NCBI GenBank assembly: GCA_020848745.1
Contig: JADLHM010000057.1
Coordinates: forward strand, 1-64,000
Source of the DNA: Deltaproteobacteria bacterium
GTDB lineage: Bacteria; Desulfobacterota; Binatia; UTPRO1
Direction: 5' to 3'
DNA length: 64,000 nucleotides
Part shown: positions 35,267 to 44,654 of the stretch, one piece after another
Numbering within the stretch: position 1 is the first letter of the stretch
How the letters are laid out: each line of letters starts with the position of its first letter
Program-made: the position numbers and the translations under genes
The notes under the pieces: generated by a model
The model's input: only the letters and a program-made list of their open reading frames with translations
What the model was told of the DNA's origin: nothing
Databases searched by the model: none

Positions 35267-38200
35267 CGACGGCGCCCTCCCCCGCGCGCACCGCGCGCTC
35301 CAGTTGCTCCGCGTCCTGCTCGGTCAGACCGAAGTAGCGCGCCTCGGGATGGTGGAACACGAGCGCCGTCACCGACCCCTCGGGCTCCATCATGAAGCCG
35401 TCGGTGAGGTGGACGCCGATCGACTTCTCGACGTCGAGGAGGCGGAAGAGCGGCTCCTGGTCTTCCAGCCGCGGACACGCCGGATAGCCGAACGACACCC
35501 GCACGCCGCGATAGTGCGCCTTGAAGAGCTCCTGCTTGGTGATCCCGGCGGGATCGGTGAAGCCCCACATCTCGCGGATCTTCTGGTGTAGCAGCTCGGC
35601 AAACGCCTCGGCGCCCTCGAGCGCGAGCACCTGGAGGATGTGCGACTTCAGGTAATCGCCGGCGGCCTTCCACGCGTCGGCGAGCGCGCGGACGCCGGGG
35701 CCGATGGTCGTCGCGAGCATGGCGACGTAGTCGACGCGGCCGGAGTCGCGCGCCGCCGTGAAGTCGGCGAGACAGAGCCCGCCGTCCTTCGCCTGCCGGC
35801 CGAACGCGAAGCGCTCCTTCACGTGATCGCCCTCCGGACAGGTGACCACGAGGCTCTCGCCGTCGCCGTAGGCGCGGAAGAACTTGTAGACCGCGCTCGC
35901 GCGGATGTCGTCGCGCCGGAGCATCTCGTCCTCGACCCGCTCCACCTGGGCGCGCAGCTCGCGCGCCTTCGGATCGCCCGCCGCGAGCGCGTCGGCGAAC
36001 CTGCCCTTGAACCCGAGGTGGCGCGTGTAGAGCATCACCGGGTTGATGTACGGGAAGATCGCGTCGAGGTCGTAGTCCTCGAGCACGTGCAGCTTCAAGT
36101 CCGGCGGCTGCGGGATCGGAAAATCATGCCGCAGCTTCGCCTTCGCGAACGTCCGGCCGGGTTCGATCGGCGCCGCGGCGGCGCCGCCGCCCCCGACGAG
36201 CGCCGCCGCCTCCTTCGCGAGCCGGGCCGAGAGATCGGCGCGCTTCCCCTCGTCCTGTAGCTGGTTCGCGAGGTCGAGGCCGTTCATCGCGTCCTTGGCG
36301 TACACCACGAGCCCCTCGTACTCGGGCGCGATCCGCGTGCGGGTGAACTTGTTGGTGAGCGCCGCGCCGCCGACGAGGATCGGGCAGGCGACGCCGGCGG
36401 TCTTCAGGTCTTGCGCGGTCACGACCATCATCTGCGCCGACTTGACCAGGAGGCCCGAGAGGCCGATCGCGTCCGGCGCGTGCGCCCGGTAGGCGCGCAC
36501 CAGCTCCTCGGGCGGCACCTTGATGCCGAGGTTCACGACCCGGTAGCCGTTGTTCCCGAGGATGATCTCGACGAGGTTCTTGCCGATGTCGTGGACGTCG
36601 CCCTTCACGGTCGCGAGCACGATCGTGCCCTTCGTCGACGACTCGCTCTTCTCCATGTGCGGCTCGAGGTGCGCGACCGCGGCCTTCATGGCTTCCGCCG
36701 ACTGCAGCACCTCGGCGACGATGAGCTCGTTCCGGTTGAAGAGCCGGCCGACCTCGTCCATGCCCGCCATGAGCGGGCCGTTGATGATCGCGAGGGGCTT
36801 GCGCTCGCGGAGCGCTTCGTCGAGGTCCGCGTAGAGCCCCTCCTTCGAGCCGACCAGGATGTAGCGCGCCAGGCGCTCGTCGAGCGGCAGCGCCTTCCAG
36901 TCCTCGACCGACTGCTTGCTCTTGCGGTCCCGGAAGTGGGCCGCGAAGGCGGCGATCGGATCCTCGCCGCGCGCCCAGATGAGGTCCTCGGCGAGCCTGC
37001 GCTCCTCCTCGGGAATCTCGGCGTAGCGTTCGAGCTTCTCCGAGTTGACGATCGCCATGTCGAGGCCCGCCTGCACGCAGTGGTACAGGAACACGGAGTT
37101 CAGGACCTCGCGGCCCGCGGCCGGGAGCCCGAACGAGACGTTGGAGACCCCGAGGATCGTCTTGCAGCGCGGCAGCTTCTGCTTGATGAGCCGGATGCCC
37201 TCGATCGTCTCGACTCCCGAGCCGACGTAGTTCTGATCTCCGGTGCCGACCGGGAAGACGAGCGCGTCGAAGATGATGTCCTCGGGCTCGACCCCGTAGG
37301 TCTTCGTCAGGATCTCGTGCGAGCGTTCGGCGATCGCGAGCTTGCGCACGCGCGTGACGGCTTGCGCTTGCGCCTTGTCCTCGTCGATGCAGCCGACGAC
37401 GAGCGCGGCGCCGAACGTGCGTGCGAGCGGCACGACCTTCTGGAAGCGCTCCTCGCCGTCTTCGAGGTTGATGGAGTTGATGAGCGACTTCCCCTGCGTG
37501 CGCTTGAGCGACTCGTGCAGGACGTTGGCGTCGGTCGAGTCGAGCATGATGGGCACCTTGACCTTCTTCACCACCATCTCGAGGAACCGCGTCATGTCTT
37601 CGACCTCGGGGCGGTCGGGGTCCTGGAGACACACGTCGAGCACGTGGGCGCCGCGCCGCACCTGGGCGCGGCCGATCTCGCTCGCCTCCTCGATCCTGCC
37701 GGCCGCGATCAACTCCTTGAACTTCCGGCTGCCGAGCACGTTGGTGCGCTCGCCGACGATCACCGGCCGCGTGTCGTCGTCGATGACCAGCGTCTCGATG
37801 CCGGAGACGACCGAACGGCGGACGCCGGACAGCGCGCGCGGCGCCTTCCCGGCGGCGCCTTCCGCGAGGCGCCGGATGTGCTCGGGCACCGTGCCGCAGC
37901 AGCCGCCGACGAGGTTCACCCAGCCCTGCGCGACGAAGCGGCCGACCTTCTCGGCCACCATCGCGGGCGTCTCGTTGTACTTGCCGTTCTCGTCGGGGAG
38001 CCCGGCGTTCGGCACGCACGCGACCGGGAAGCGGGAGATCGCCGCGAGCGTGCGGAGGTGGTCGGTCATGAAATCCGGGCCGGTCGCGCAGTTGAGACCG
38101 ATCCACAGGAGGTCGCGGTGCGCCAGCGAGACGTAGAACGACTCGATGTCCTGGCCCGCGAGCAGCGTGCCCATGACCTCGATGCTGCACGAGACCGCGA

Positions 38201-38786
38201 TCGGCAGCTCCGTGCCGAGCTCGGCCTGGGCGCGGTCGACGCCGATCAGACCCGCCTTCAGGTTGAGCGTGTCCTGGGTCGTCTCGAGGAGGAGGCAGTC
38301 GACGCCACCCGCGATCAGCCCGAGCGCCTGCCGCCGGTAGTGCTCGGCGAGCTCGTCCCACGTGACCCCGCCGGTGACCGCAATGGTCTTGGTGGTCGGG
38401 CCCATCGAGCCGGCGACGAAGCGTGGCTTCTCGGGGGTGGAGTACGCGTCCGCGGCCGCGCGCGCGATCCCCGCCGCCGCCACGTTGATCTCGTGCGTCT
38501 TGTCTTGCAGGCCGTACTCGGCGAGCACGAGCGGCGTCGAGCCGAACGTGTCGGTCTCCAGGATGTCGGCGCCGGCGGCGAGGAAGCGCTCGTGGACGCC
38601 CCGGATCACGTCGGGGCGCGTGAGGACGAGGTTCTCGTTGCAGCCTTCGAGGTCGGGGCCGCCAAAATCCCCGGGACCGAGGTCGAGGGCCTGGATGGAC
38701 GTGCCCATCGCCCCGTCGAGCACGAGGATCCGCTCGGCGAGCAGGCGCTTCAAGAGTGCTGTGCGGGTCGACCGGTCGTTGCTCAT
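35259..38786 (-). CDS. metH: Cobalamin-dependent methionine synthase
   Basis: A 1175-residue, full-length four-module enzyme transferring methyl from 5-methyl-THF to homocysteine. Module 1 is the Hcy/zinc domain (LVLDGAMGTSIQ, Cys ligands including VGGCCGT). Module 2 is the pterin-binding domain (VGERTNVLGSRKF). Module 3 is B12 binding with DVHDIGKNLVEIILGNNGY (DxHxxG) after the helical cap. Module 4 is the AdoMet activation domain (RGVRVSFGYPACP). It runs first in an operon with cytochrome c, lactone oxidase and DUF2889. The ATG at 38786 is preferred; a GTG 12 nt earlier is possible. Confidence 0.96.
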   Translation of the reverse strand: MSNDRSTRTALLKRLLAERILVLDGAMGTSIQALDLGPGDFGGPDLEGCNENLVLTRPDVIRGVHERFLAAGADILETDTFGSTPLVLAEYGLQDKTHEINVAAAGIARAAADAYSTPEKPRFVAGSMGPTTKTIAVTGGVTWDELAEHYRRQALGLIAGGVDCLLLETTQDTLNLKAGLIGVDRAQAELGTELPIAVSCSIEVMGTLLAGQDIESFYVSLAHRDLLWIGLNCATGPDFMTDHLRTLAAISRFPVACVPNAGLPDENGKYNETPAMVAEKVGRFVAQGWVNLVGGCCGTVPEHIRRLAEGAAGKAPRALSGVRRSVVSGIETLVIDDDTRPVIVGERTNVLGSRKFKELIAAGRIEEASEIGRAQVRRGAHVLDVCLQDPDRPEVEDMTRFLEMVVKKVKVPIMLDSTDANVLHESLKRTQGKSLINSINLEDGEERFQKVVPLARTFGAALVVGCIDEDKAQAQAVTRVRKLAIAERSHEILTKTYGVEPEDIIFDALVFPVGTGDQNYVGSGVETIEGIRLIKQKLPRCKTILGVSNVSFGLPAAGREVLNSVFLYHCVQAGLDMAIVNSEKLERYAEIPEEERRLAEDLIWARGEDPIAAFAAHFRDRKSKQSVEDWKALPLDERLARYILVGSKEGLYADLDEALRERKPLAIINGPLMAGMDEVGRLFNRNELIVAEVLQSAEAMKAAVAHLEPHMEKSESSTKGTIVLATVKGDVHDIGKNLVEIILGNNGYRVVNLGIKVPPEELVRAYRAHAPDAIGLSGLLVKSAQMMVVTAQDLKTAGVACPILVGGAALTNKFTRTRIAPEYEGLVVYAKDAMNGLDLANQLQDEGKRADLSARLAKEAAALVGGGGAAAAPIEPGRTFAKAKLRHDFPIPQPPDLKLHVLEDYDLDAIFPYINPVMLYTRHLGFKGRFADALAAGDPKARELRAQVERVEDEMLRRDDIRASAVYKFFRAYGDGESLVVTCPEGDHVKERFAFGRQAKDGGLCLADFTAARDSGRVDYVAMLATTIGPGVRALADAWKAAGDYLKSHILQVLALEGAEAFAELLHQKIREMWGFTDPAGITKQELFKAHYRGVRVSFGYPACPRLEDQEPLFRLLDVEKSIGVHLTDGFMMEPEGSVTALVFHHPEARYFGLTEQDAEQLERAVRAGEGAVGA

Positions 38787-38815
38787 GCGTGCGGACACCT
38801 CATGGTGGACCCCAT

Positions 38816-38844
38816 CTTTTAAGGGGCACCCCGCGGCGGTTCAA
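38816..38844 (-). promoter_or_regulatory. Putative metH promoter
   Basis: On the minus strand TTGAAC (38844-38839), 17-nt spacer, TAAAAG (38821-38816). The implied leader to the ATG is only about 20-25 nt, too short for a riboswitch. Confidence 0.45.
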
Positions 38845-38878
38845 CCGTCCTCCCTCCCGCCGCGACGCACCTTTTCGT

Positions 38879-38908
38879 TTGACCCTGGCCGCATGCCGAC
38901 GGTAGCGT
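38879..38908 (+). promoter_or_regulatory. Putative promoter of the delta-60 surface-protein gene
   Basis: TTGACC (38879-38884), 18-nt spacer, TAGCGT (38903-38908), with GGAGGT at 38924-38929. It is back-to-back with the metH promoter, and its position supports the GTG at 38937. Confidence 0.5.
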
Positions 38909-38936
38909 TTCCCGTCGGGAGTCGGAGGTGGCGGTG

Positions 38937-41228
38937 GTGTCGAGGAAAAGCGGTTCGATGCGGAGCCCGTGCGGGCCCGTGATGCGTCCGCACGGCGGCG
39001 GATGGGCGGTGGCCCTGGGGGCGACGGCGCTCGGGCTCCTGCTCGCCGGGATCGTGCTCGCGGCCCCGGGCGACCTCGACCGGAGCTTCGGCGACGGCGG
39101 CGTGGTCACGACGGCGGTCGGCGGCGTGCCGAACGCCGGCTACGCGCTGGTCGTCCGTCCCGACGGCGCCATCGTGGTCGCCGGCACGACCGGCACCGAC
39201 GTCGACCCGAATGACCTCGACGTCGCCCTGGTGCGCTACACGAGCGTCGGCGCTCTCGACCCGAGCTTCGGCGCCGGCGGCATCGTCCGCACGTTCGGTC
39301 CGTTCGAGGACACCCTCCGCGCGCTCGCGCTCGGCCCCGACGACACGCTGGTCGCCGCCGGCACGGTGACCGACGGCGCGAGCGCCGAGCAGCAGATCGC
39401 TCTCTACCGCTATCGCGCCGACGGGACGCTCGACCCGGGCTTCGGCACCGGCGGCCGCGTCGCCACGACCGTGAGCCCCGGCGCCGACCACGCCGAGGCG
39501 GTCGCGGTCCAGCCCGACGGCCGCATCGTCGCGGCCGGCGCCACCGAGGGGCGCGGCGATTTCGCGGTCGCGCGCTACGAGGCGGACGGCGATCTCGACC
39601 CGACCTTCGGCCGCGGAGGCACCGTCGCGACCGACATCGCCGGCGGGAGCGACGTGGCCTACGCGGTCCTCGTCGCGCCCGACGGCGCGATCGTCGTCGC
39701 CGGCACGGCGCAGCTCGGAAACGGCGGCGCGAACGCGTTCGCGCTCGTCCGCTACGACGCCGACGGCGATCTCGACGAGGATTTCGGCGATGGCGGCATC
39801 GTCGTCACGAGCTTCGGCCCGTTCGACGAGGCCCGCGCGCTCGTCCGCGACCCCGACGGAAAGCTCGTCGCCGCGGGGTCGTCCTTCACGGGTGAGTCCT
39901 TCGAGGTCGCGCTCGCGCGCTACACGGCCGACGGCGCGCTCGATCCGGCGTTCGGCGACGGCGGGCGCGTGACGACGCCGATCGGCGCCGGCCGGGCGCT
40001 CGCGCGCCAGGCGGACGGCGCCTACGTCGTCGCCGGCGAGGGCACGCGCGACGGCATCCCCGCGGTGGCGCTCGCCCGCTACGGCGCGGACGGAGCGCTC
40101 GACGCCGGCTTCGGCGACGGCGGCGTGGTGACCACCGCCGGCGGACGCGCCGCCGCCGTCGCCGTGCAGGCCGACGGCAATCTCCTCGTCGCCGGCACCA
40201 CCGTACTCGACGACTTCGTCGTCGCGCGCTACGAGGTCGGAACGGTCCGCCGCTGCGCCGACGCGAACCGCGACGGGGCGATCAGCGTCACCGACGGCGT
40301 GCTCGTGTTGCGCGCCGCCGCCGGGTTGCCGAGCGAGTGCGTGACGCTCGTCTGCGACCTCGACGGCAGCGGCGCCGTGTCGGTGAGCGACGGGGTCAAC
40401 ACGCTGCGGGCCGCCGCCGAGCTCGCGGCCACCATCGCCTGCCCGGTGCCCGCCGTCGACCTCGTGCGCGGCGTCGCCGGTCCGGACGGCGTCGCCGCCG
40501 CCCTCGCCGTCGAGAAGCCGCCCGTCCCCGCGAGCGGCGCCGCGCACCTCGTCACCAACCTCGCCGGCAACACCACCGCCGACACCGGCGCCACGGCGAG
40601 CGTCACCGCGTTCCTCGCGCCCGACACCGTCGCCGCCGCGGCGGCCGGTGAGGCCGTGCTCGTGATCGCGACCCGGGTCGCCGGCGAGTCCTGGACCGGC
40701 TACTGGCAGGTCCCGCTCGCCACCGACGCGACCGAGGCGACCGTGCGGGTCCAGTATCCGTCGAGCTTCGCGGCCGAGACGTTCGACCTGCTCTTCGCCG
40801 TCCGTCGGGGCGGCGTCCTCGGCGCATACGCGAGCCTCACGCAGCACACGCGGGTGATCGGCACGCCGACGCGCACCGCGACCCCGCGCGCGACTGCGAC
40901 GCTGCAGCCGCCGACGCCGACCAACACCGGCTCACCCGTGAAGACCGCGACGCCGACGCGCACCGCGACCGAGACCCCGTCACGGACGCCGACCCCGACG
41001 CGCACGCGCACCGTCACGCCCACCCGCTCCCCGACCCCGACCCGGACCGCGACCACGACGCCCACCCGCACCGCGACGCCGACAGCAACCCGCACCGCCA
41101 CGCCGTCCCGGACCCCGACGCCCACGCCAACGCGCACGGCGACCGCGACCCGGACCCCGACGGCCACCCCGACGCGCACGGCGACCCCGACGCGCACCCG
41201 CACGCCGACGCCGACCCCGACGAGCTAG
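38937..41228 (+). CDS. Secreted delta-60 repeat protein with dockerin-like module and Thr/Pro-rich tail
   Basis: A 763-residue exported protein. The signal peptide is [20 protein letters not shown]. Seven delta-60 repeats follow (each LD-x-x-FG-x-GG-x-V ... QPDG-x-IV-x-AG ... LARY-x-x-DG), which probably build a beta-propeller. From about residue 435 there is a four-Cys EF-hand-like module with loops [12 protein letters not shown] and [12 protein letters not shown] ending IACP, then a beta domain and a C-terminal tail of TATPTRT repeats (about residues 645-763). The GTG at 38937 is 7 nt after GGAGGT; GTGs at 38928 and 38934 are alternatives. Function is unknown, with surface display or Ca2+-mediated assembly inferred. 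Confidence 0.82.
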   Translation: MSRKSGSMRSPCGPVMRPHGGGWAVALGATALGLLLAGIVLAAPGDLDRSFGDGGVVTTAVGGVPNAGYALVVRPDGAIVVAGTTGTDVDPNDLDVALVRYTSVGALDPSFGAGGIVRTFGPFEDTLRALALGPDDTLVAAGTVTDGASAEQQIALYRYRADGTLDPGFGTGGRVATTVSPGADHAEAVAVQPDGRIVAAGATEGRGDFAVARYEADGDLDPTFGRGGTVATDIAGGSDVAYAVLVAPDGAIVVAGTAQLGNGGANAFALVRYDADGDLDEDFGDGGIVVTSFGPFDEARALVRDPDGKLVAAGSSFTGESFEVALARYTADGALDPAFGDGGRVTTPIGAGRALARQADGAYVVAGEGTRDGIPAVALARYGADGALDAGFGDGGVVTTAGGRAAAVAVQADGNLLVAGTTVLDDFVVARYEVGTVRRCADANRDGAISVTDGVLVLRAAAGLPSECVTLVCDLDGSGAVSVSDGVNTLRAAAELAATIACPVPAVDLVRGVAGPDGVAAALAVEKPPVPASGAAHLVTNLAGNTTADTGATASVTAFLAPDTVAAAAAGEAVLVIATRVAGESWTGYWQVPLATDATEATVRVQYPSSFAAETFDLLFAVRRGGVLGAYASLTQHTRVIGTPTRTATPRATATLQPPTPTNTGSPVKTATPTRTATETPSRTPTPTRTRTVTPTRSPTPTRTATTTPTRTATPTATRTATPSRTPTPTPTRTATATRTPTATPTRTATPTRTRTPTPTPTS

Positions 41229-41272
41229 GGAATCTCGGGAAGCGCGGCGCTTTCGGTCGTGCGGCGGACGCG

Positions 41273-43099
41273 TCAGCCGCGGACGAGGCGGACGAGCCGG
41301 CGTTCGCCGGCCGCGAGGTCGCGGAACACGAGCCGCAGGCGGCCGTCGGCGCCTCCGAGCGACGCCACCGCGGGGGGCGCGCCCCGCACCGCTTCGACCG
41401 ACCAGGCCGCGCTCACGTCCGCGAGGTAGACCACGACGGCGAGCTCGGAGGCGGCGGCGCCGCTCGCGAGCTCGACCGTGACCGCACCCTCACCCGCCGC
41501 GACGACGCGCGTCGCCGCCCGCGAACGCACCCGCCACCATGCCGCCACCTCGCCGACCGTCGCCAGCCACACGCCCGGGAGGTTGCGGAGACCCGTCAGG
41601 TGCCGGACCCCGCCGCGAATCGCCGGCGCGTTCCAGAATTGCGTGTGGAAATCGAAGAAGTAGAAGCCGCCGAATCGCCGCACCTGCTGGAGGTCGCTCC
41701 GCATGGCGGTCCAGGCGCCGGCGACGTCCGCACCGTCGCGCCGCACCACGTACTCGAAGTCGTCGTGGGGAATGCGCGGGAGCACGACGACCGCCTTGCC
41801 GCCGCTCTCGAGCATCCACGGCTCGGCGCGGTCCTTGTCTCGCCAGCCGACGACCCAGTGGTAGCCCGTGGCGGCGAGCGCGGCGAGGGTATCGCCGTTC
41901 GTCTGCTCCTCCGGCGGGCGGAGGCCGATCACGGTGCGGCCCGTGCGCTCCCTCAGGATCTCCCGGCTCTCGACGAGCTGGGCGCGCTGCTGGTCCTCGT
42001 CCTGCTCGCTCAGCGGCCGGTGGTCGTGGGTGTGCGAGGCGATCTCGCTCGCCGCGGCGAGCGCCCGCAACGTGTCGGGGTGGTCGCCCGCGACCTTGCT
42101 GAGGACGAAGCTCGTGAAGGGCACGTTCGACGCCGCGAGGCGCGCGGCGATCGGCGTGCCCGCGGCGAACTCGTGCTCGGCGTCGAGGCCGATGGCCGCC
42201 GCGGCGCGCGCGCCCCGCGGCCACGTCTCCAGGTCGCCGAGCGGACGCCCGCCGGCCCAGGCGAGCGCATTCGCGACCAGACGATCGACACGCGCCGTCC
42301 CGGCGCCGCCGCCGACCACCGCCTCCGGCTCGAAGTTGAGCCACACCACCCGTCCCCGGCCGCGGACGGCCCGCGCCACGGCCGTCTGCGGCGGCCCCGC
42401 GCCTGCGTCGCGCGCGAGCATCGACCAGTCCACGAACTCCCCGACGGCCGTGTCGCTCGTGAGCGGCAGAGGCCGGTCGTACGGCTGGATCTCGACCCGC
42501 GCGCCGGCCGGGATCCCCGCCGTGACGCTCGTTTGCCCGTGCAGGGCGAGGTAGCGAGGCGCGGCGCCACCGTCGGCGTCGGCGAGCACGCGCGCTCCGA
42601 CGAGCGCGCCGAGCGGCGCGTAGCCGCGCCAGGCGCCGTCGGCGCCGTACACGCCGTACGTCCAGGTCGCGACGAGGCCGGCGCCGCGCTCGACCGCCGC
42701 GGCGAGCCGCGCCACGGTGTCGTCGTGGAGCGCCGCGGCCGACGGCGCCACGACGACCGCCGCGGGAGCGAGCGCGGTCGCGAGCGCGGTCTCGTCGACC
42801 ACGCGCACGCGCCCGCCCGCGGTCTCGATCCGGCGGCGCCAGGCCTCGATGCGGCGGTCGTACGCCTCGGGATCGGCGCCCGACACGCTCGCGAAGTGGC
42901 GCGCGGTCGCTTCGGCGCGCAGCAGCAGCACCGCCGCCCCCCCGCCCGCGTCGTCGGCCGTCGACAGCGTGGGCGGCGGCAGCGCCGCGACGACGTTCTC
43001 CTCGTCGCGTCCGTGCGTGATCAGCACGAACACCAGCAGCGCCGCGCTCACCACGGCGACCGTGACGGCGACCGCGAACAATGCGCGCAGGAACCGCAT
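41273..43099 (-). CDS. Exported polysaccharide deacetylase (NodB fold) with N-terminal amidotransferase-like domain; PgaB-like
   Basis: A 608-residue protein with an N-terminal signal anchor (LFAVAVTVAVVSAALLVFVL). Residues about 50-280 look like a Rossmann/amidotransferase-type (ThuA- or BPL_N-like) domain (APAAVVVAPSAAALHDD, RGRGRVVWLNFEPEAVVGGG). From about 305 the NodB fold has motif 1 GLDAEHEF, motif 2 SHTHDH and motif 3 LRPPEEQTNG. It ends in a beta-sandwich. Such enzymes partially de-N-acetylate exported PNAG-like polymers. It sits at the end of the porin/GT2/small-protein operon, so I infer a PgaB role with a different domain plan. Confidence 0.8.
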   Translation of the reverse strand: MRFLRALFAVAVTVAVVSAALLVFVLITHGRDEENVVAALPPPTLSTADDAGGGAAVLLLRAEATARHFASVSGADPEAYDRRIEAWRRRIETAGGRVRVVDETALATALAPAAVVVAPSAAALHDDTVARLAAAVERGAGLVATWTYGVYGADGAWRGYAPLGALVGARVLADADGGAAPRYLALHGQTSVTAGIPAGARVEIQPYDRPLPLTSDTAVGEFVDWSMLARDAGAGPPQTAVARAVRGRGRVVWLNFEPEAVVGGGAGTARVDRLVANALAWAGGRPLGDLETWPRGARAAAAIGLDAEHEFAAGTPIAARLAASNVPFTSFVLSKVAGDHPDTLRALAAASEIASHTHDHRPLSEQDEDQQRAQLVESREILRERTGRTVIGLRPPEEQTNGDTLAALAATGYHWVVGWRDKDRAEPWMLESGGKAVVVLPRIPHDDFEYVVRRDGADVAGAWTAMRSDLQQVRRFGGFYFFDFHTQFWNAPAIRGGVRHLTGLRNLPGVWLATVGEVAAWWRVRSRAATRVVAAGEGAVTVELASGAAASELAVVVYLADVSAAWSVEAVRGAPPAVASLGGADGRLRLVFRDLAAGERRLVRLVRG

Positions 43100-43107
43100 G
43101 CGCCGGC

Positions 43108-43308
43108 TCAGCTCCGCGGGAAGGCCGCCGAGCTCGGGGTCTCGGGAAGGACGAGACGCACGAAGAACACCTTGCGCGCCGGCTCCTGCATCGCGTGCGG
43201 GTGCCGCTTCTCACGGGCGCGGAAGGCCAGATACGAGAGCACTCCGAGCACGAGCGTCGACAGCGTCGCGATCAGCACGATGGTTGCGAGAATCGGTACG
43301 AGGTCCAT
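43108..43308 (-). CDS. Small single-TM protein in the exopolysaccharide operon (PgaD-position)
   Basis: A 66-residue protein with one N-terminal TM helix (DLVPILATIVLIATLSTLVLGVLSYLAF) followed by a basic cytosolic tail (RAREKRHPHAMQEPARK). GGAGAG lies upstream of the ATG. It is 17 bp after the GT2 synthase and 8 bp before the deacetylase, the position occupied by PgaD-type accessory subunits in PNAG operons. No sequence similarity to PgaD is claimed; the role is inferred from place and topology. Confidence 0.7.
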   Translation of the reverse strand: MDLVPILATIVLIATLSTLVLGVLSYLAFRAREKRHPHAMQEPARKVFFVRLVLPETPSSAAFPRS

Positions 43309-43325
43309 GGCGTCTTTCTCTCCGA

Positions 43326-44654
43326 CTAGGTCGACAAGCGTCCGAGACGCTCGAGCTTTCCCCACCCCATGCGCACCCCGGCGATCTCCTCGAAGGTGGC
43401 CAGCACTTTGCAAATGTCGATCAGGAGGATGTAGCTCATGCGGTACACGAGCGAGCACGGCACGAGCCGCAGATCCTCCTTCTCCGCGGCCGCGCTGAAG
43501 AGCGCGCCGATCGCGTCGAGCAGCGTCAGCTGCATCCACCAGAGCGCCAGGAGGCGCGTGGTCCCGTAGCGGACCGCGACCAGCAGGAAGAACGCGTTGG
43601 CGAAGACGTTCATCGCCGGCCACAGGATCGCCTCGAACATCATGTAGGCGATCGTCACGCGCGTTCCGAGACGCGGCCCCGATGCGCCGAGCAGGCCGAC
43701 GTGCTTGCGCAGCGCCTGCAGGATGCCGCGCGTCCAGCGGTAGCGCTGCTTGAGGAGCGGCATGAGCCGCTCGGGCGCTTCGGTGTAGGCGATGGCGCGC
43801 GGCTCGTACTTGATCTTCCAGCCTTCCCCCAGGAGCTGGAGCGTCAGGTCGCAATCCTCGGCGAAAGTGGCGGTCGAGTATCCCCCGGCCGCCAGCACGG
43901 CGTCGCGGCGGAAGATCCCGAGCGGCCCGGGCACGATGTTGACCGTCCGGAAGAACGCCTGCGCGCTTCGCATCAGGTTCAGGCCTTCGACGTACTCGAG
44001 CGCCTGCAGCCACGTGAGCAGGTTGCGGCGGTTCACCACCTTCACGTTGCCCGCCACCGCGACGACGTGGGGATCGGCGAAGTGCCGCATGCCGGCGCGC
44101 AGGCTCATCGGCGCCACGTGCGAGTCGCCGTCGACGCACATGACGAAGCCGCCGCGCGCCTCGCGGAGACCGCGGTTCAACGCCGCCGCCTTGCCGCCGT
44201 TCGGCTGCGAGAAGACCCGCACCTCGACCCGGCGCGTCCGTTGCGCCTCGTCGAGCGCGCGCCCGTACGTGTCGTCGGTCGAGCCGTCGTCCACGACGAC
44301 GATCTCGAGATTCGGGTAGTCGAGCGCCGCCAGGGAGCGGATCGAGCTCTCGATGCAGACCGACTCGTTGAAGGCCGGCACCAGCACCGAGACCAGCGGC
44401 GCCGCGGGATCCATCTCCGGGTCGCTCAGGCTCTCGAGGTGGCCGAGGAACGCGAACCACAGCATGGCGAAGTAGCGGATGATCAGGAGGACGAGGAAGC
44501 AGAGCAGCGCCGTCACGGACAAGTTCACGATCGCGTTGTCGATCGCGTAGTCCTCGCGCAGTACGGAGACGTAGAGCGCGATGGCGCCGATCAACACGCC
44601 GACGCACGCCGCCACGAAGAGCAGCGGGAACATCCCGGAGCGCTGCCGGCTCAT
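43326..44654 (-). CDS. Processive GT2 glycosyltransferase (PgaC/N-acetylglucosaminyltransferase-like)
   Basis: A 442-residue inner-membrane synthase. Two N-terminal TM segments (FPLLFVAACVGVLIGAIALY, VTALLCFLVLLIIRYFAML) precede the catalytic domain with SVLVPAFNES, IVVVDDGSTDD, CVDGDSH (D-x-D), AEDCDLTLQ and the processivity motif Q-R-Y-R-W. C-terminal TM segments follow (MMFEAILWPAMNVFANAFFLLV). These features match poly-beta-1,6-GlcNAc/hyaluronan-type polymerases that extrude the chain. The ATG overlaps the porin gene stop (ATGA). Polymer identity is inferred. Confidence 0.85.
   Translation of the reverse strand: MSRQRSGMFPLLFVAACVGVLIGAIALYVSVLREDYAIDNAIVNLSVTALLCFLVLLIIRYFAMLWFAFLGHLESLSDPEMDPAAPLVSVLVPAFNESVCIESSIRSLAALDYPNLEIVVVDDGSTDDTYGRALDEAQRTRRVEVRVFSQPNGGKAAALNRGLREARGGFVMCVDGDSHVAPMSLRAGMRHFADPHVVAVAGNVKVVNRRNLLTWLQALEYVEGLNLMRSAQAFFRTVNIVPGPLGIFRRDAVLAAGGYSTATFAEDCDLTLQLLGEGWKIKYEPRAIAYTEAPERLMPLLKQRYRWTRGILQALRKHVGLLGASGPRLGTRVTIAYMMFEAILWPAMNVFANAFFLLVAVRYGTTRLLALWWMQLTLLDAIGALFSAAAEKEDLRLVPCSLVYRMSYILLIDICKVLATFEEIAGVRMGWGKLERLGRLST

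Noticed and set aside
36411-38822. An 803-codon + strand frame opposite metH
   Set aside because: MetH motifs are complete on the minus strand; the + translation is low-quality complement sequence.
38787-38880. Possible SAH, SAM or cobalamin riboswitch upstream of metH
   Set aside because: The putative promoter leaves a leader of only about 20-25 nt, and no riboswitch core motif is seen. The GCGGCGG/CCGCCGC pairing lies across the promoter.
40862-41225. CRISPR-like regular repeats at the end of the delta-60 gene
   Set aside because: The periodicity is in-frame Thr/Pro/Arg coding repeats of 6-12 bp with no constant repeat or unique spacers.
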